Source of the DNA: Vespula vulgaris | Lineage: Eukaryota > Arthropoda > Insecta > Hymenoptera > Vespidae | Direction: 5' to 3' | DNA length: 64,000 nucleotides | NCBI RefSeq assembly: GCF_905475345.1 | Contig: NC_066600.1 | Span: 4,947,001-5,011,000 of the forward strand | Shown: positions 50,249 to 61,426 of the stretch, one piece after another | Position numbering within the stretch: the stretch's first letter is position 1 | How the letters are laid out: every line of letters begins with the position of its first letter | Notes under the pieces: model-generated | What the model saw: the letters and a program-made list of their open reading frames with translations, nothing else | What the model was told of the DNA's origin: nothing | Database searches by the model: none | Position numbers and translations under genes: made by a program

Positions 50249-51313
50249 ATGGCAGTGACAACGAACTTTGACGAGACTAATACAGCACTGTTTTATAAAG
50301 GTTTATTCGAATGGTGGAACGAGGAAACAGAATACCTTTTTCAAAGGATCCAAAGGTGGGCAACTTTAACTAGAGGATACGATCGATTGAGGTCAGAAAG
50401 GTTATCGAAGGGCCGTTTGACAATGCACGCGGAAAGTGGATCAAAGTGGAATTTTTCCTCGAACAAGCAAATATTTCTTCGAACAAAAGAATATTTTATC
50501 GAGGAATCTTCTTGGAGTCCATCTTTTTACATCCTTAAAAGAAATCAACGTAGATCTCGTCAAGAAGAGAAAATAAAGATCAATCGTAATGCTGACAATG
50601 TTCTTGGATATCGAACTAATGATAATTTGGATAGCACTTGTTTAGAAAATTATAGATATGATAATAGTATTTATTTCAAGACCATCGGTGAAATTAGAAA
50701 TGATAAGAAAAATCTTAGGGCGATTAACGATGATTTTAAAAAAGAAAATCTGTTAATCGATACTGAAGTAGAAGAAAAAGAAGAAGAAAAAGAAGAAGAA
50801 GAAGAAGCAGAAGAGGGAGAAGAAGAAGCAGAAGAGGAAGAAGAAGAAGCAGAAGAGAAAGAAGAAGAAGCGGAAGAAAAAGAAGAAAAAGAAAAAAAAG
50901 AAGAAGAAAAAGAAGAAGAAGAAGAGAAAGAAAAAGAAGAAGAAGAGGAAGAAGAAGAAGAAGTTAAAGATGAGGGTAAAGATTATGAGCCCACGCTCGT
51001 TTATGATTCTATCGGTGATAGATTTTATTTCGACAATGATGTTTCCAAAGATAAATTTAATTCTAATCAAAACGATGTTGGTGTTTGGCCGATCATTGAT
51101 TTAGCAAATCTCGATTTGAATTTGAAAATACCTAACCTGATGTATCATAAAAACGAAATTAAATGGATGATCGAGACTAATAATAATAATATGGAAATAA
51201 TAGGAAATATTGAGAATAGAAACGATTATGAAAATAGAAGGTTTAATTATGGATTGAAGAATGAGTTTAGAAAGAATCAAAATGAAACTAAGGGAGGTTT
51301 AATTTCAAAATAA
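50249..51313 (+). CDS. Single-exon gene for a 354-aa protein with a long Glu/Lys tract; family not recognised
   Basis: This is the longest uninterrupted open frame in the window. Residues 1-170 are a mixed, hydrophilic sequence with aromatic clusters (FYKGLFEWWNEETEYLFQRI near 15-34) and no known domain. Residues about 171-240 are almost wholly Glu with interspersed Lys and Ala, built from GAA/GAG triplet repeats and able to form a long charged helix. Residues 245-354 return to complex sequence (YEPTLVYDSIGDRFYFDND, then VWPIIDLANLDLNLKIPNL). There is no signal peptide or membrane segment. The flanks are complex and the frame stays open on both sides of a triplet repeat, which supports a real protein. 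The ATG is the first in frame, after an upstream TAA. It may be a fast-evolving lineage-restricted gene; no function is assigned. The antisense poly-Phe frame is an artefact of the repeat. Confidence 0.65.
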   Translation: MAVTTNFDETNTALFYKGLFEWWNEETEYLFQRIQRWATLTRGYDRLRSERLSKGRLTMHAESGSKWNFSSNKQIFLRTKEYFIEESSWSPSFYILKRNQRRSRQEEKIKINRNADNVLGYRTNDNLDSTCLENYRYDNSIYFKTIGEIRNDKKNLRAINDDFKKENLLIDTEVEEKEEEKEEEEEAEEGEEEAEEEEEEAEEKEEEAEEKEEKEKKEEEKEEEEEKEKEEEEEEEEEVKDEGKDYEPTLVYDSIGDRFYFDNDVSKDKFNSNQNDVGVWPIIDLANLDLNLKIPNLMYHKNEIKWMIETNNNNMEIIGNIENRNDYENRRFNYGLKNEFRKNQNETKGGLISK

Positions 51314-53340
51314 TTATACCTGTAGTTATGATCAAAAGATTTATTGTTTGCTAAGATAATAATGTTAGCTCAGAAAAACTTTTAAATTATACGAGAAATA
51401 TAAATTCCATGTTTCTGTCACCACGTCATCGTTATTCCATCAATTTAAAATAAGTAATTATTCAATATAATTAAAAATAGAAGAAATTATGGATACAATG
51501 TTCCAAATTGTTTGTTATAATATTCATAACATATACTTATAAAATATTCATAATATTTAAGGTATGTTTTTCAGAAATATTGGAACTAGGATGAATTAAT
51601 TAGCAGTGTAGCGCGAACTTTCTTGTTAATAATTTTTAGGGATTAAATGAGAATGCATGTAATACATACTTCCATATGTACCATCAGTTACCTTCATATT
51701 ATCCGTCTTATTATTATCTTCCTCCTTCTGTTTGTGCGCTTATGTGCATATGTATGCGCCAGTGAAAAAGGTGGGAATGCATGCTCGATGTGTGTGTGTA
51801 ATTGTCTCTTTTAAAAATAAAAAAGGTATTCTTTTGCTTGTTTTCCTCTCATCAAAGCATAACAGACAATTGGATAATACGATGAGCTGTATAATTTAAT
51901 TACCTATTTAGCTACATCATTTAATTACTTGTTTAGTTCTTTTACAGAGCGATGTACTACGTCACTGATTTAGTTCTTTCATATGAACGACTATATTTTC
52001 CTAAAAACTTGCTCCTTATTGGAGAACTTAAATGAATGATCTAATTATATTTGTAATTATCTAATAATTCTTAATGTATTTTTTAAACTAGTTAGTTCCG
52101 AGGAAAATATATTTCTCTAGTTGTTTATTTCTTATTACGTATAACTAAGTGTAAGTATAACTAAGAAATAAATATTATATTTCTAGTAATATAATATTTG
52201 GGATTGTATAATCCGAATGATTTAATTTCTTATAATACTTATATAATACTTCTCTCAACATTTACTTCTAATTATTACTTAATAATAGTCGAAATTTATT
52301 ATACTTTTTTTAGATATCATTATCTGATCAATCGATCAACATCGCTCAAAGCATAAGTTATAAAATGTGTATAAAAATAGCTTTTTCTTTTAAATATAAT
52401 CTTTTAAATTCTATGTTCTAGGCAATGTCAATGTTTTCTTCACTATTAAAAAAATGAATAAATATAAATAAATAAATATTAAAAAAGAAACAAAAAATTC
52501 CCTTCTTGAAAAAAAGATAAACAAGATTCTTAAGAAGAAAAATGATCGAAAGGATACAGGATACAGACATGGATATGGAAAATAATCGATTAGAGAGAAT
52601 CAAAATGAGATAAAGAATCAAAAAAAAAAAAAATAAATAAAATAAAATAAAAAAAAAAATAAAAACAAAAAATTTCCTGTAACGACAATATTGATTCAAA
52701 ATTGTTGGTAATATTGTGATGAAATTACCAAGGATGATATGCTCTTTAAGATGTAAAAAGTGGGAGAAGGGGAACCTAACAGCACATACGTCAATATCAG
52801 GGATATGGAGAGGTGATGTGAAGAGAAACAGAGAGAAAAAACCGGGATTTGATACTCGAATCGATCCTAGTCGTTAAGAAAGGGTACAAGCTATTCGACG
52901 AGAGTTAAATGTCGACTTAAAATTTTAAGTAAATAATTAAAATTCTTAGAAAGTGTACTAAAACATTAATTGAACATTTTTAACATTATCAGAAGAATTT
53001 AAAGTATTTTTAATAAAAATAAAATACCAGAGATCAAAATGTTTTAACGATTTTTTTTAAATATCAACGTTTTGATCGTTTAATTGGAACAATTATGAAG
53101 TATTCGGAAAGAGTAATTTAAAAATGTTTGATCATTTTAATATGTCCTATTAATATTATCATTATTAATATTATCTTTTAAATAATGAATTTTATGTTGA
53201 AATATGATTTATATAAAGTTTATTATTTATTAAGGGTTTTCAGGAAAATTAATAAGACATGTCAATCGAATTATAATTATTTATATAAGTACATAGGTAC
53301 ATATTTATAATTTTTGTTCGTACGTAACTGTTATAGTACT
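51314..53340. other. Intergenic DNA right of the acidic-tract gene
   Basis: AT-rich. A/T-only stretches at 52610-52675 create a Phe-rich frame on the minus strand that is not a gene. A TG-rich patch lies at 51720-51800. No gene recognised. Confidence 0.5.
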
Positions 53341-53347
53341 AAGTTTT

Positions 53348-53760
53348 ATGATTCAACCATTGGAAGAAATATTAAAAGATTTTATAACCATTGACGTGGA
53401 AAAAAAAGCGATTGATATATTATTAACTGTTTGTTATGTAGCAACATATATATTTCTTTGTACTATCCGAAATCTTGTGTCGAAGTACCTGATAAACAAT
53501 AACAATGTTTTATTTTCAAAGAAAAAACAAAGAAAGAGATGAAATAAAGTGTTAAGTTAATATTTCGTTTAATACCCAATACATAGCTTTCGCAACGATC
53601 CTCGCATTTAGTTAAATTGGAAGATTCAGCGTATATTTATCTAGTATCCTTAAACCGAATATTCGCACAAGTATTAAACGAAAATATGAAAGCTTATTAT
53701 GAAGATTCAGTGAAGAAGGTACATATCGATGCTTGGCAATCTGTTGTAAGTAATTTTTAA
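53348..53760 (+). pseudogene. Unidentified coding-like segments, possible broken gene
   Basis: An ATG frame at 53348-53542 encodes IEKK-type sequence with a hydrophobic segment (LLTVCYVATYIFLC). A second open stretch at about 53589-53756 begins after a TAG acceptor and ends at a CTGTT/GTAAGT donor. It encodes ordinary-looking protein (SAYIYLVSLNRIFAQVLNEN, then YYEDSVKKVHIDAWQSV). The segments do not join in phase in any way I could establish, and nothing clear follows at 53846-53960. This looks like part of a gene, broken or with missing exons. I do not recognise the family. Confidence 0.35.
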
Positions 53761-53960
53761 TTTTTTTTTGTTCAGTGACGAGTAATAATAATGATAAAAT
53801 TTGAAAAAATTTTGCTATAAATTTCTATTTTGTTCACATTATAGTTTCATCTTTGCGGAATCAATAACTAAGCAGATAGGTTTTTCGTGAATCCACTCCA
53901 TATTCCCATGTCATGTCCCAAAAAATCAAGAACTGCTGACCCTAATGATATATACACCCA

Positions 53961-55109
53961 AGGTATTATTAAAGAAATTTAGTAAAATATTTATAATAAT
54001 AAAAAAATAGCTTGGAATGGTAATATTTAAAAGTCTCCTTTTTTAATTACAGAATTGTTACAAAAGTGTATTTCATTTGATCGATTGAAATATAATATTA
54101 CAGGCTACAAATTTTCTTACATCCGATCCTGTAATATTTTTATTAATAATAATTTACTTAATTAAAATTATTAATAGATGGAGACAGAATTATTTTTGCT
54201 AGTCCGTCATAAGTTTATTATATTTAGTTTACAATTAACTTAGAGATAAATTTATATATTTTTCCTTATATATACTTACATGAATGTAATTTTTTTTAGA
54301 CGCTAGATGGATTTTTCAAATATATATAAGTATGTGTCAATATATATATATATATAAATTAAAATTAAAAAGAAAGTATTAAAAAAGAAAGCAAAAATAT
54401 TACAAAAGTATTTCAAATATAAGTGTATATCCACCTCATATGTATATCTGTGTGTGATAGATATAAACTCGACTTTTGAAAACTTACTTGCTTTTTTTCT
54501 AATTTTTTAAAAATATTTGAGTATTTTTAATTGCGACTAATTAAAACCAAATGAGAAGAAAAAATAGTATTAATTATTATAATCAAATATTATAAACGGT
54601 AACGTCACAAATATTTGCCATAGAATTTGATATTAATTTCATTACCTTAAAAATTTTGAATAAAAATACGAATTAATTTAATATTTCATTTTCTCAAATC
54701 AAAGTTTTACAACACAAATATATAAGCACATTCGAGTAAATTTATTAAAAATTGGGATAAAATTAATTCAATCATACATTAAAATATATCTATTATTATT
54801 TATATATAAAATATATTCATATATATATAAATTATATTTATAAAAATTAACAATTTCTAAATTGAAAATTTCATTTGTACGCAATGTTTAATTATGTATA
54901 ATTTAATTTTTAAATAACATAATAATCATATTAGGAATGTTATTCATTCGTTAAATATAATACCTTTAGTTATATTATTGTAATAATTAGTCATAATAAG
55001 GTACACATCAAGTATATATAAACAATTCTTAATCTTTGATATTTGTAATAATTCAAGTTAATTTCCATAAAATAATGATAATAATTAATAATATTACTAA
55101 TTAAAATAT
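53961..55109. other. AT-rich intergenic DNA
   Basis: No gene or named repeat seen. TA-rich runs at 54335-54356 and 54795-54840. Confidence 0.5.
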
Positions 55110-55725
55110 TAAGTTGTGGAAAAAGGTTTTTTCATATTTTAATGCAAAAGTAAATCGTTTCCAGTTATTGAGAATAAAGATTATAATCAATAGTATAATC
55201 GGGCGGCAATAGCTCATAGTAAATAATTCTTTTGTTCTTCATATCGATACATACCGATCATGTACATCGGCATCATTTTTTTTAACATCAATCCTGATTT
55301 TGTCACCGTTTGTGAAGTTTTTCCTTCCTTCAATCATGATCTTTTTCGTACATTATTGTCCATAATGAGCCATTTCAAAAATGATTTAATTTCATTCCGT
55401 TTTAGTAATGATTCGTAGGTGGAAACTCGATCTATTAAATTTTTCATTATTAAATCATGTGACACAGGAACATCGAGTTTTTTTTTATGTCCAAACTTCT
55501 TCAAATGATTTAAAACTGTTTTGTGGTCTGTGTTTAATTCCTCAGCGATATCATATGCATTACTTACATCGTAACTTCCATATTGAAAACGCATGTCCAT
55601 TGATATTGCATCAATCAATAAACATAAATTTTTTTTGCATTCTTTCCTTTTTTGTAATAAAATTTCAAAATGTATCGAATTTCTTTTTTATTTTCACTCA
55701 TTTTCAAGATGTAATAACTTATAGA
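55110..55725 (-). mobile_element. Mariner-family transposon fragment, copy 1
   Basis: Minus-strand translation gives mariner transposase pieces in order. The N-terminal helix region is RYILKFYY-like near 55680. The second HTH follows (RFQYGSYDVSNAYDIAEELN, then HKTVLNHLKKFGHKK), then LIMKNLIDRVSTYESLLKRN. After a frameshift come SQTVTKSGLMLKKMM and YELLPPDYTIDYNLYSQ near 55200. The first catalytic block (ITGDE) has decayed to IMDN, and stops and frameshifts interrupt the frame. It is inactive. The terminal repeats were not located. A matching fragment lies at 58375 in the opposite orientation. Confidence 0.8.
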
Positions 55726-56088
55726 CAAATAAATAAATATAATTCTTCTAAATTTCTAAATCTTTTCTAAAAATAGTCAGTGATATGTCATCTTTTAAAC
55801 GCATGCAATTATTACCAGATTGATTGATTAATAATACCAGAGTTATATGATCGTAATGTCATCAGCCGAGAAAATACGAAGAAACTTTTTTGCCGAATTA
55901 ACTCTATATAAATAACGAATTAAAAAATAAAGTGGAACAATAAATAAGTTTCAATCATTTTTGTAAATTATAATACTACATGACTGCGATGGCTGATTTT
56001 GTTAATTTTATTCTCCTTTACTTGTGTCAATATTATTGAAGTATATAATTTAAGATTAGAAAATAGCATAATTAAATAATAATAATAT

Positions 56089-57730
56089 CTCTTACCAATG
56101 AGTTATTAGCAGAGTTAGAAGAAAATTACGATTTCAATCGAATGGTATAAGAATCAGAACCAGATTTTATTTCACTAAACATTTTCAAATCTATTAAAGA
56201 AGGTAAATTTTTATTTCATTGTATTTTACATATTTATAATTTTTATTAATGTCTTTTTATTATAAAAGTAAAAGTTGTTTCCGCAAGAAAATTAGTAAAG
56301 AAAAATTAGCAAGAGAAAAGCTTTCTCTAAGCAAAGAAGCTGAAAAAGATTATGTTTAAAATAGAAAAATACAATGGAGTACCAGAGTCAATAGACCCTG
56401 TTAAATCTAATTCAGAATATCAATTGATCGTTGAAGCTAATAATATGACATTTGATATAGACAATGAAATAGGTAATTTATTTGTTTAAGCCGATGGTAT
56501 TCGCAAACTGATTGTACTAATTAGTTTTCTTATTCATACTTTTATCTTTATGTTTTATTTAGCTACAGTACATTGGTTCACAAGAGACATATACTCAAAA
56601 GATTTCCAGAACTCAAGTCATTGGTAATAGGATCTTTGAGATATGTTATGACTGTACGAGAACTTGGAAATAATCTTGATAAAGCAAAAAATAACAAAAT
56701 TCTACAATTTTTTATGCAAACTATTATAATAGTTATATCTGTCATATACTTTAAATACATTTATTATGCTCAAATTCTTCTGATTGCAATCATGTTTGTT
56801 ATTATATTTTATTACGGACAATTTTTAAGCGAAGAAGAAAGATAAGTTATATGCGAAGCCTGTGAGATGGCAATAAAATTAAATAATTGTAAATTTAAGA
56901 TATTTGAATATGTAGGAAGTAGAATGGCAATTTACAACACCAAATCTTTTTATAATAGTTGGTGCATCTATGATTGCAAAAATTATGGGTATATTTATTT
57001 AAATTTATTTCTCTTTTTAACTATACATTAACTTTTGAAAATCTAATATATCTATGTCAATTATTAGATGTTCAGGAGGTTTGGCAAAAATGTTCAAAAT
57101 GCCAGCTTGTAATATATTACTCTTAGGATCTCAGAGAAGAATGCTTTCTGGTTTATCACAAATAGCAAGTCTACCTTATACAGGATTTACATATTATTTT
57201 GAAATTATCTAAGAAACACTATTTGCGAGTTTATAGAAAATGTTTACAATTAAATATTTGTACGACAGTAGTATCATATATGTTGGCAATCAAACTATTT
57301 CAGGATTTACAAAGAAAAGCAGTTAAACTTGTCGCAGCCAAAGCTGCTTGTCATGAAAGTATTGAAGGTCATATTGGACAATTACTCCATGATGAAATAG
57401 AAAAAAAATTAGATGAATATTCAAAGGAAACAATTGGAAAAGCAGGAATAGGACATATCAGATTACCATAAATTGATGAAAAAACAAGTTTGAATTTCAG
57501 ATATTATAAAAAATTTATGAAAACAGCAGTAATGGGGTGAAAGTATGTGTTGTGAAACGAGTTTCAGGAATGGATACAAGTATAGCATTTACACCATTGC
57601 AGGTATTTTCAAAACATTTATTATAATCATTTATTATACTATATCATCTATCATAGGATCTGAGAATTGTTAATTCACAAAGTGCAGAGAAAAAAGTAAA
57701 TGAAGCCAATGCCGAATACTCCTGATTTCT
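56089..57730 (+). pseudogene. PRPF31 (U4/U6 snRNP protein Prp31) pseudogene retaining introns
   Basis: PRPF31 holds the U4/U6 snRNP by its Nop domain. Recognisable pieces run in order: NELLAELEENYDFN (56100), EYQLIVEANNMTFDIDNEI (56420-56470), FPELKSLV with TVRELGNNLDKAKNN (56600-56700), FLSEEER and EACEMAIKLNN (56820-56890), MPACNILLLGSQRRMLSG (57100-57150), LQRKAVKLVAAKAACHES then IGQLLHDEIEKKLD (57307-57420), and IGKAGIGHIRLP (57440-57470). Remnants of the SSVAFTPLQ and AEKKVNEANAEY tail follow. Introns persist (for example 56474-56563 and 57604-57657), so it arose by DNA duplication, not by retroposition. Breaks include a stop after SEEER, a frameshift after SRMA, a stop at 57210 and loss of the segment containing the conserved KKRGGKR region. 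It is not functional. Confidence 0.85.
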
Positions 57731-57871
57731 TAAAAGTTCAAAAAAAATATTCGTTTTCATATTATCTATGAGATTTTTCTCCCAACGCTATTTTATTATC
57801 CTATTTTACTATCCTCTGTAGGAGTTCATTTCATATTATTTGTATGAAAATAATATAATATATAAGTAGTA

Positions 57872-58282
57872 TTCACTAATTATTTTTAAGAAAATATTTG
57901 ACAAAATCTTATTTTTTGCCATAAATTTATATACTAGTTTTTATATATGTCAATTATTTTTATTATTTTCTATACATTTATCGTGAACAAATGCGAAACA
58001 CGTTCCTAGCACGAATCACTGCGAAAGGCACGCTCAAAAAAAGATATACATATGAGAGACTGAAAGTATGAGTACAGTCTTAACCTACTTACTCACACTC
58101 TCTAACCTACTTACTTTACGTACCACGAAATCAATTGTATGACGCGTAGAGTGGAATAACAAGCTTATACACCAATAAGATAGACGCATGGTAGGAGCGC
58201 GTTCCCTGCTTGATTTGTAATTCATATTTTGTACATACCTGTCATGAAGTCACATACGTTTCAATTAAAAGGTGATGAACAG
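57872..58282. repeat. Dispersed repeat family 2, copy B
   Basis: Matches 46078-46552 in the same orientation at moderate identity. Shared parts are TCACTAATTATTT, the CATAAATTTATATACTAG box near 57925, TTCATATTTTGTACATACC at about 58227, and a CTGTCATGAAGTCACATACG box. It ends with GATGAACAG at 58274-58282, like copy A. It directly follows the PRPF31 pseudogene and precedes the mariner fragment. No coding sequence. Confidence 0.5.
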
Positions 58283-58374
58283 GTGATGAGCCAAATCAGG
58301 TAACGATGACGTGCGTTTGAATTTTTTGAATTAAATTTTTAGAACAGTTATGATTATATTCATTTATTTATTTA

Positions 58375-58610
58375 AAAGTTATTGCGTCTTGAAAATGAAT
58401 GAAAATAGAGAAGAAATTTGATACATTTTAAAATTTTATTACAAAAGCAAAAAAATGCGATCCAAGATGTGAAAAAAGTTTGTGATGTTTATTGATTAAT
58501 GCAGTATCAATAAGCGTGGTACATTGCTGGTTCAAGCGTTTTCAATATGGAAGTTATGATGTAAATAATGCATATGATGTCGCTAAAGAACTAAACAACC
58601 ACAAAACTAA
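58375..58610 (+). mobile_element. Mariner-family transposon fragment, copy 2
   Basis: Plus-strand translation gives MNENREEI, YILKFYYKSKK and, after a frameshift, VSISVVHCWFKRFQYGSYDV then NNAYDVAKELN. This is the same subfamily as the minus-strand copy at 55110-55725, which shares AAGTTATTxxxTCTTGAAAATGA at its start and the same GTTTATTGATT segment. It stops after the second HTH; the catalytic part is lost. Confidence 0.75.
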
Positions 58611-59289
58611 ACAGTGATATCAAAGATGCTGATATTAAAGTAAATCAATTTTATACAATACAATTTTCTTTCTTCAATTGTTTATACAAATGGTGTAGCA
58701 AAAAATACTCTGATCAAATTGGATTATAGTAACAAACATAGATATAAAATTTATTTATTGATCAATAGATATTAAATTAAATTTATTATGTAACACAAAT
58801 TTATTTAGCTGCGCGAGTGCTCTGTTACAGAACCTGATGTGATCATTTTTATCGCCTTTGTATATATCCGTTATTGTATATTGTACTATTACATTAAATA
58901 TATTTCTTATTTGTAGTTTTCTAATTGTTACAATGTTAAATATTTGAATACCACACTCTATTAGTAATATCATAAATCTATTGACAAAAATAGTCTAAGA
59001 TAAAGAAAATAATTTTACAAGAAATACTTTGGAAATGCCTTTAGACAAACTTTTATATTGATATATATGTATGTTGTATAAGTATGTAGATTTTATATAT
59101 TTTTAATAGAGATAGTGGGTAATTTCTTCTTTATTCTTTTAAATCATAACAGAATTTAAATGTTGCAGACATTTTCTACATTCATTTATATTTATACTTT
59201 TTCTCAGATAATAAAAATCGAATAAACAAGCGAAATAATAAGTCGATTAATAAGTAATACTTAGAATTTCAAAAGTACATTCAAAATAT

Positions 59290-60470
59290 ATATATTGCGA
59301 GGTTTAAGAAGTTTTACAGAAATTATTAGTGGTATTATTTTTGTAATAATGTTATCGCCTCAACTGACAGCTGCAATGTTATTATGTATGCCAAAGATTA
59401 TATTGGTAGGTATCCTATTAGAAAAAAGCATGTATAAATTCTCTGCAGGAGTACAAAAAAAAATTACAAAAGTTATCACTGTCGGTGAAGAAGCTATTCA
59501 AAATATACGAATAGTATACTAAGAATTACACTATACTTTAAAATCTACCCATATGTTACATCAATATAACATTAATTTGTATAATGACCATTTTTTTATA
59601 GGTAAGAACGTTTGCAACAGAAAACCAAGAAACAGAAATATTTTCTAAAGAAGTTGAACATGAATCTGAGTTATATAAAAATTTAGGATTAGATATTGAT
59701 TTATTTCAAGTAAGAATAAATTTGTTTTTAAATAGTATTTTGTTTTGTACATTTTGATCATTATTTAATGTCAATGGAGCAATTAATATCTGGTAATTTT
59801 ATAGCATTTTTGATGGTAATCCAAACAGTTCAAAGATTTCTTTCTTAATTATCTTCATTGTTTGGAATATACATAAAAAAAATCACTGCTCGAGTTTTTG
59901 AAGTATTTTATTATTTTTATTTATACATACATACAAGATTTTATATATATTGTTTATAATTATATATGAATTTTATTTTATAGTCTTAAATATGTCACCA
60001 TCATCAATGATGGTCAAAGGAAGGATAATAAAAGACCCTGTCATAGAATATAAAATTTGAGAATGTGGAATTTAGTTATCCAATTCAGCCGGATCTCGTT
60101 ATTTTGAAGAATTTTAATTTGGCTATTCCTATTGGTAAAACAGTTTCTATTGTAGGTTCTAGTGGAAATGGTAAATCAACCATTGCTGTGCTATTAAAAC
60201 GGTATGATATTTTAGAGATGACAAATTTGGATTATACGTATATTTTATAATGATTTATTGAGTTTTTTTTTACAGATTTTATAACATATTATACGTATAT
60301 TTTATAATGATTTATTGAGTTTTTTTTACAGATTTTATAACATTGATGAAAATAGCATTTCTATTGATAAATTGGATATTACATTTCTTAACTCTAACTA
60401 TCTTAGATGTATTGTATTAGTGTATATAAATCAAGAACCCATATTTTTTGCAACTAGTATAAAGTGAAAT
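59290..60470 (+). pseudogene. ABCB8-type mitochondrial ABC transporter pseudogene retaining introns
   Basis: ABCB8 is a half transporter of the inner mitochondrial membrane. The pieces, in order, cover the membrane domain (GLRSFTEIISGIIFVIMLSP, then VITVGEEAIQNIRIVY, 59300-59520), RTFATENQETEIFSKEVEHE with LYKNLGLDIDLFQ (59608-59710), and a relic of the FLMVIQTVQR helix. Next come VEFSYPIQPDLVILKNFNL, GKTVSIVGSSGNGKST with an intact Walker A (60066-60185), and RFYNIDENSISIDKLDI then INQEPIFFATSI (60335-60460). Introns remain, with GTAAGA at 59711. Frameshifts and stops break the frame, N-terminal exons are absent, and the ABC signature and Walker B never appear. It is dead, and made by DNA duplication. 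Confidence 0.8.
60231..60343. repeat. 57-base tandem duplication across an exon border of the ABCB8 pseudogene
   Basis: A unit starting ATTATACGTATATTTTATAA and ending in TTACAGATTTTATAACAT occurs twice in tandem, at 60231 and 60288. It doubles an intron end, including its acceptor. The copies are nearly identical, so the event is recent relative to the decay of the gene. Confidence 0.8.
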
Positions 60471-60800
60471 TGTTTATATCTTTTGGCACTTGAAAAAGTT
60501 TTCTTTGAGATATATGAAGTATACAGACAGTAATTACTTGCTGTATGATACTTGTGTATTACTTTGAAAACCATCGATGGAATAATGTGGGTACCGTTAA
60601 CGCCGCTCTTTTATTGGTGGGATTTATTCCCACGACATCTGATAGGAAAGCTAAGCTTCCTGAATTTTAATTTTCTAGCTAGAATATACGAAGGTAAACA
60701 ATTTCTCCTCTCCTGTAGTTGGTTTAATAGATTTCTATTTTGTTTTTCCTTAAAAGTACTTCTCAATAATCGATAGTTCATTGAAAATTATATTATAATC
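60471..60800. other. Less AT-rich patch without recognised gene
   Basis: The part 60575-60665 (GGGTACCGTTAACGCCGC and following) is much richer in G and C than the flanks. Short frames on the plus strand cover it, but none matches the expected continuation of the ABC transporter or any family I know. Confidence 0.35.
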
Positions 60801-60812
60801 GTTTTTCTTGTA

Positions 60813-60817
<5 letters not shown>

Positions 60818-60860
<43 letters not shown>
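60818..60860. repeat. CT microsatellite
   Basis: Long, almost perfect CT dinucleotide run followed by T-rich sequence. Confidence 0.9.
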
Positions 60861-60864
<4 letters not shown>

Positions 60865-61200
60865 TTTTTTATTGTATGTTAATTCTTTTTCTGTATTTTC
60901 TTATCAAATATTAATTAATTGTTATAATATTTTTTTTATTTTTTTTCCAAAGTTCCTGGAGTTTTTTCTTTTTTTTCTTTTTTTCTTTACAATTTACAAT
61001 TAGAAATTAAAAAATATTGACAATTGACAATTAATTTTTGTTTATTTTTTTCATTAAAAATATTTATTAATAAGAATAATAATTTCTTCGATTCTTTTCT
61101 ATCTCCTGAAAATATTATGTTGTATTTATTTAATATTATTTTTTATTCTAATTGATATATCATTATTGGTTAATAAAATGTAATTTCCTTTGGAAGTAGC

Positions 61201-61426
61201 TTAAGATTGTTCATCGCCCCTGCTTTTATAATAGTTACGTCATCAATGAACATAGACATAATTCCTGATTAGTTTTGATGAACAGAACCTCATTTTAAAG
61301 ATGAAGATTTAATCTAGGATCTCTATTTTTCGAATTTTTGAAAAAGCTTTTTATTTGTGTATTAACTATTCTCGAAAACATCACTTTTTAACACGATTTT
61401 TTTTCAAAGGAAATAAAGCATTTTCC
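61201..61426. mobile_element. Palindromic MITE, copy 3 (right side cut off)
   Basis: Begins TTAAGATTGTTCATCGCCCC, then TTTTATAATAGTTA and CATCAATGAACA, matching the left end of copy 1 and the reverse complement of the right end of copy 2. It continues through the inner arm (AAGATTTAATCTAGGATC) and the loop (AAAAAGCTTTTTATTTGTG). Similarity stops at about 61426, right where the piggyBac-type coding relic begins. Confidence 0.75.

Noticed and set aside
50753..51070. Minus-strand poly-Phe frame
   Set aside because: Antisense translation of the GAA repeat in the acidic-tract gene.
52418..52699. Minus-strand Phe/Leu-rich frame
   Set aside because: Low-complexity A/T-only DNA; no domain or splice context.
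56578..56760. Minus-strand 60-codon frame
   Set aside because: Antisense to a PRPF31 pseudogene exon.
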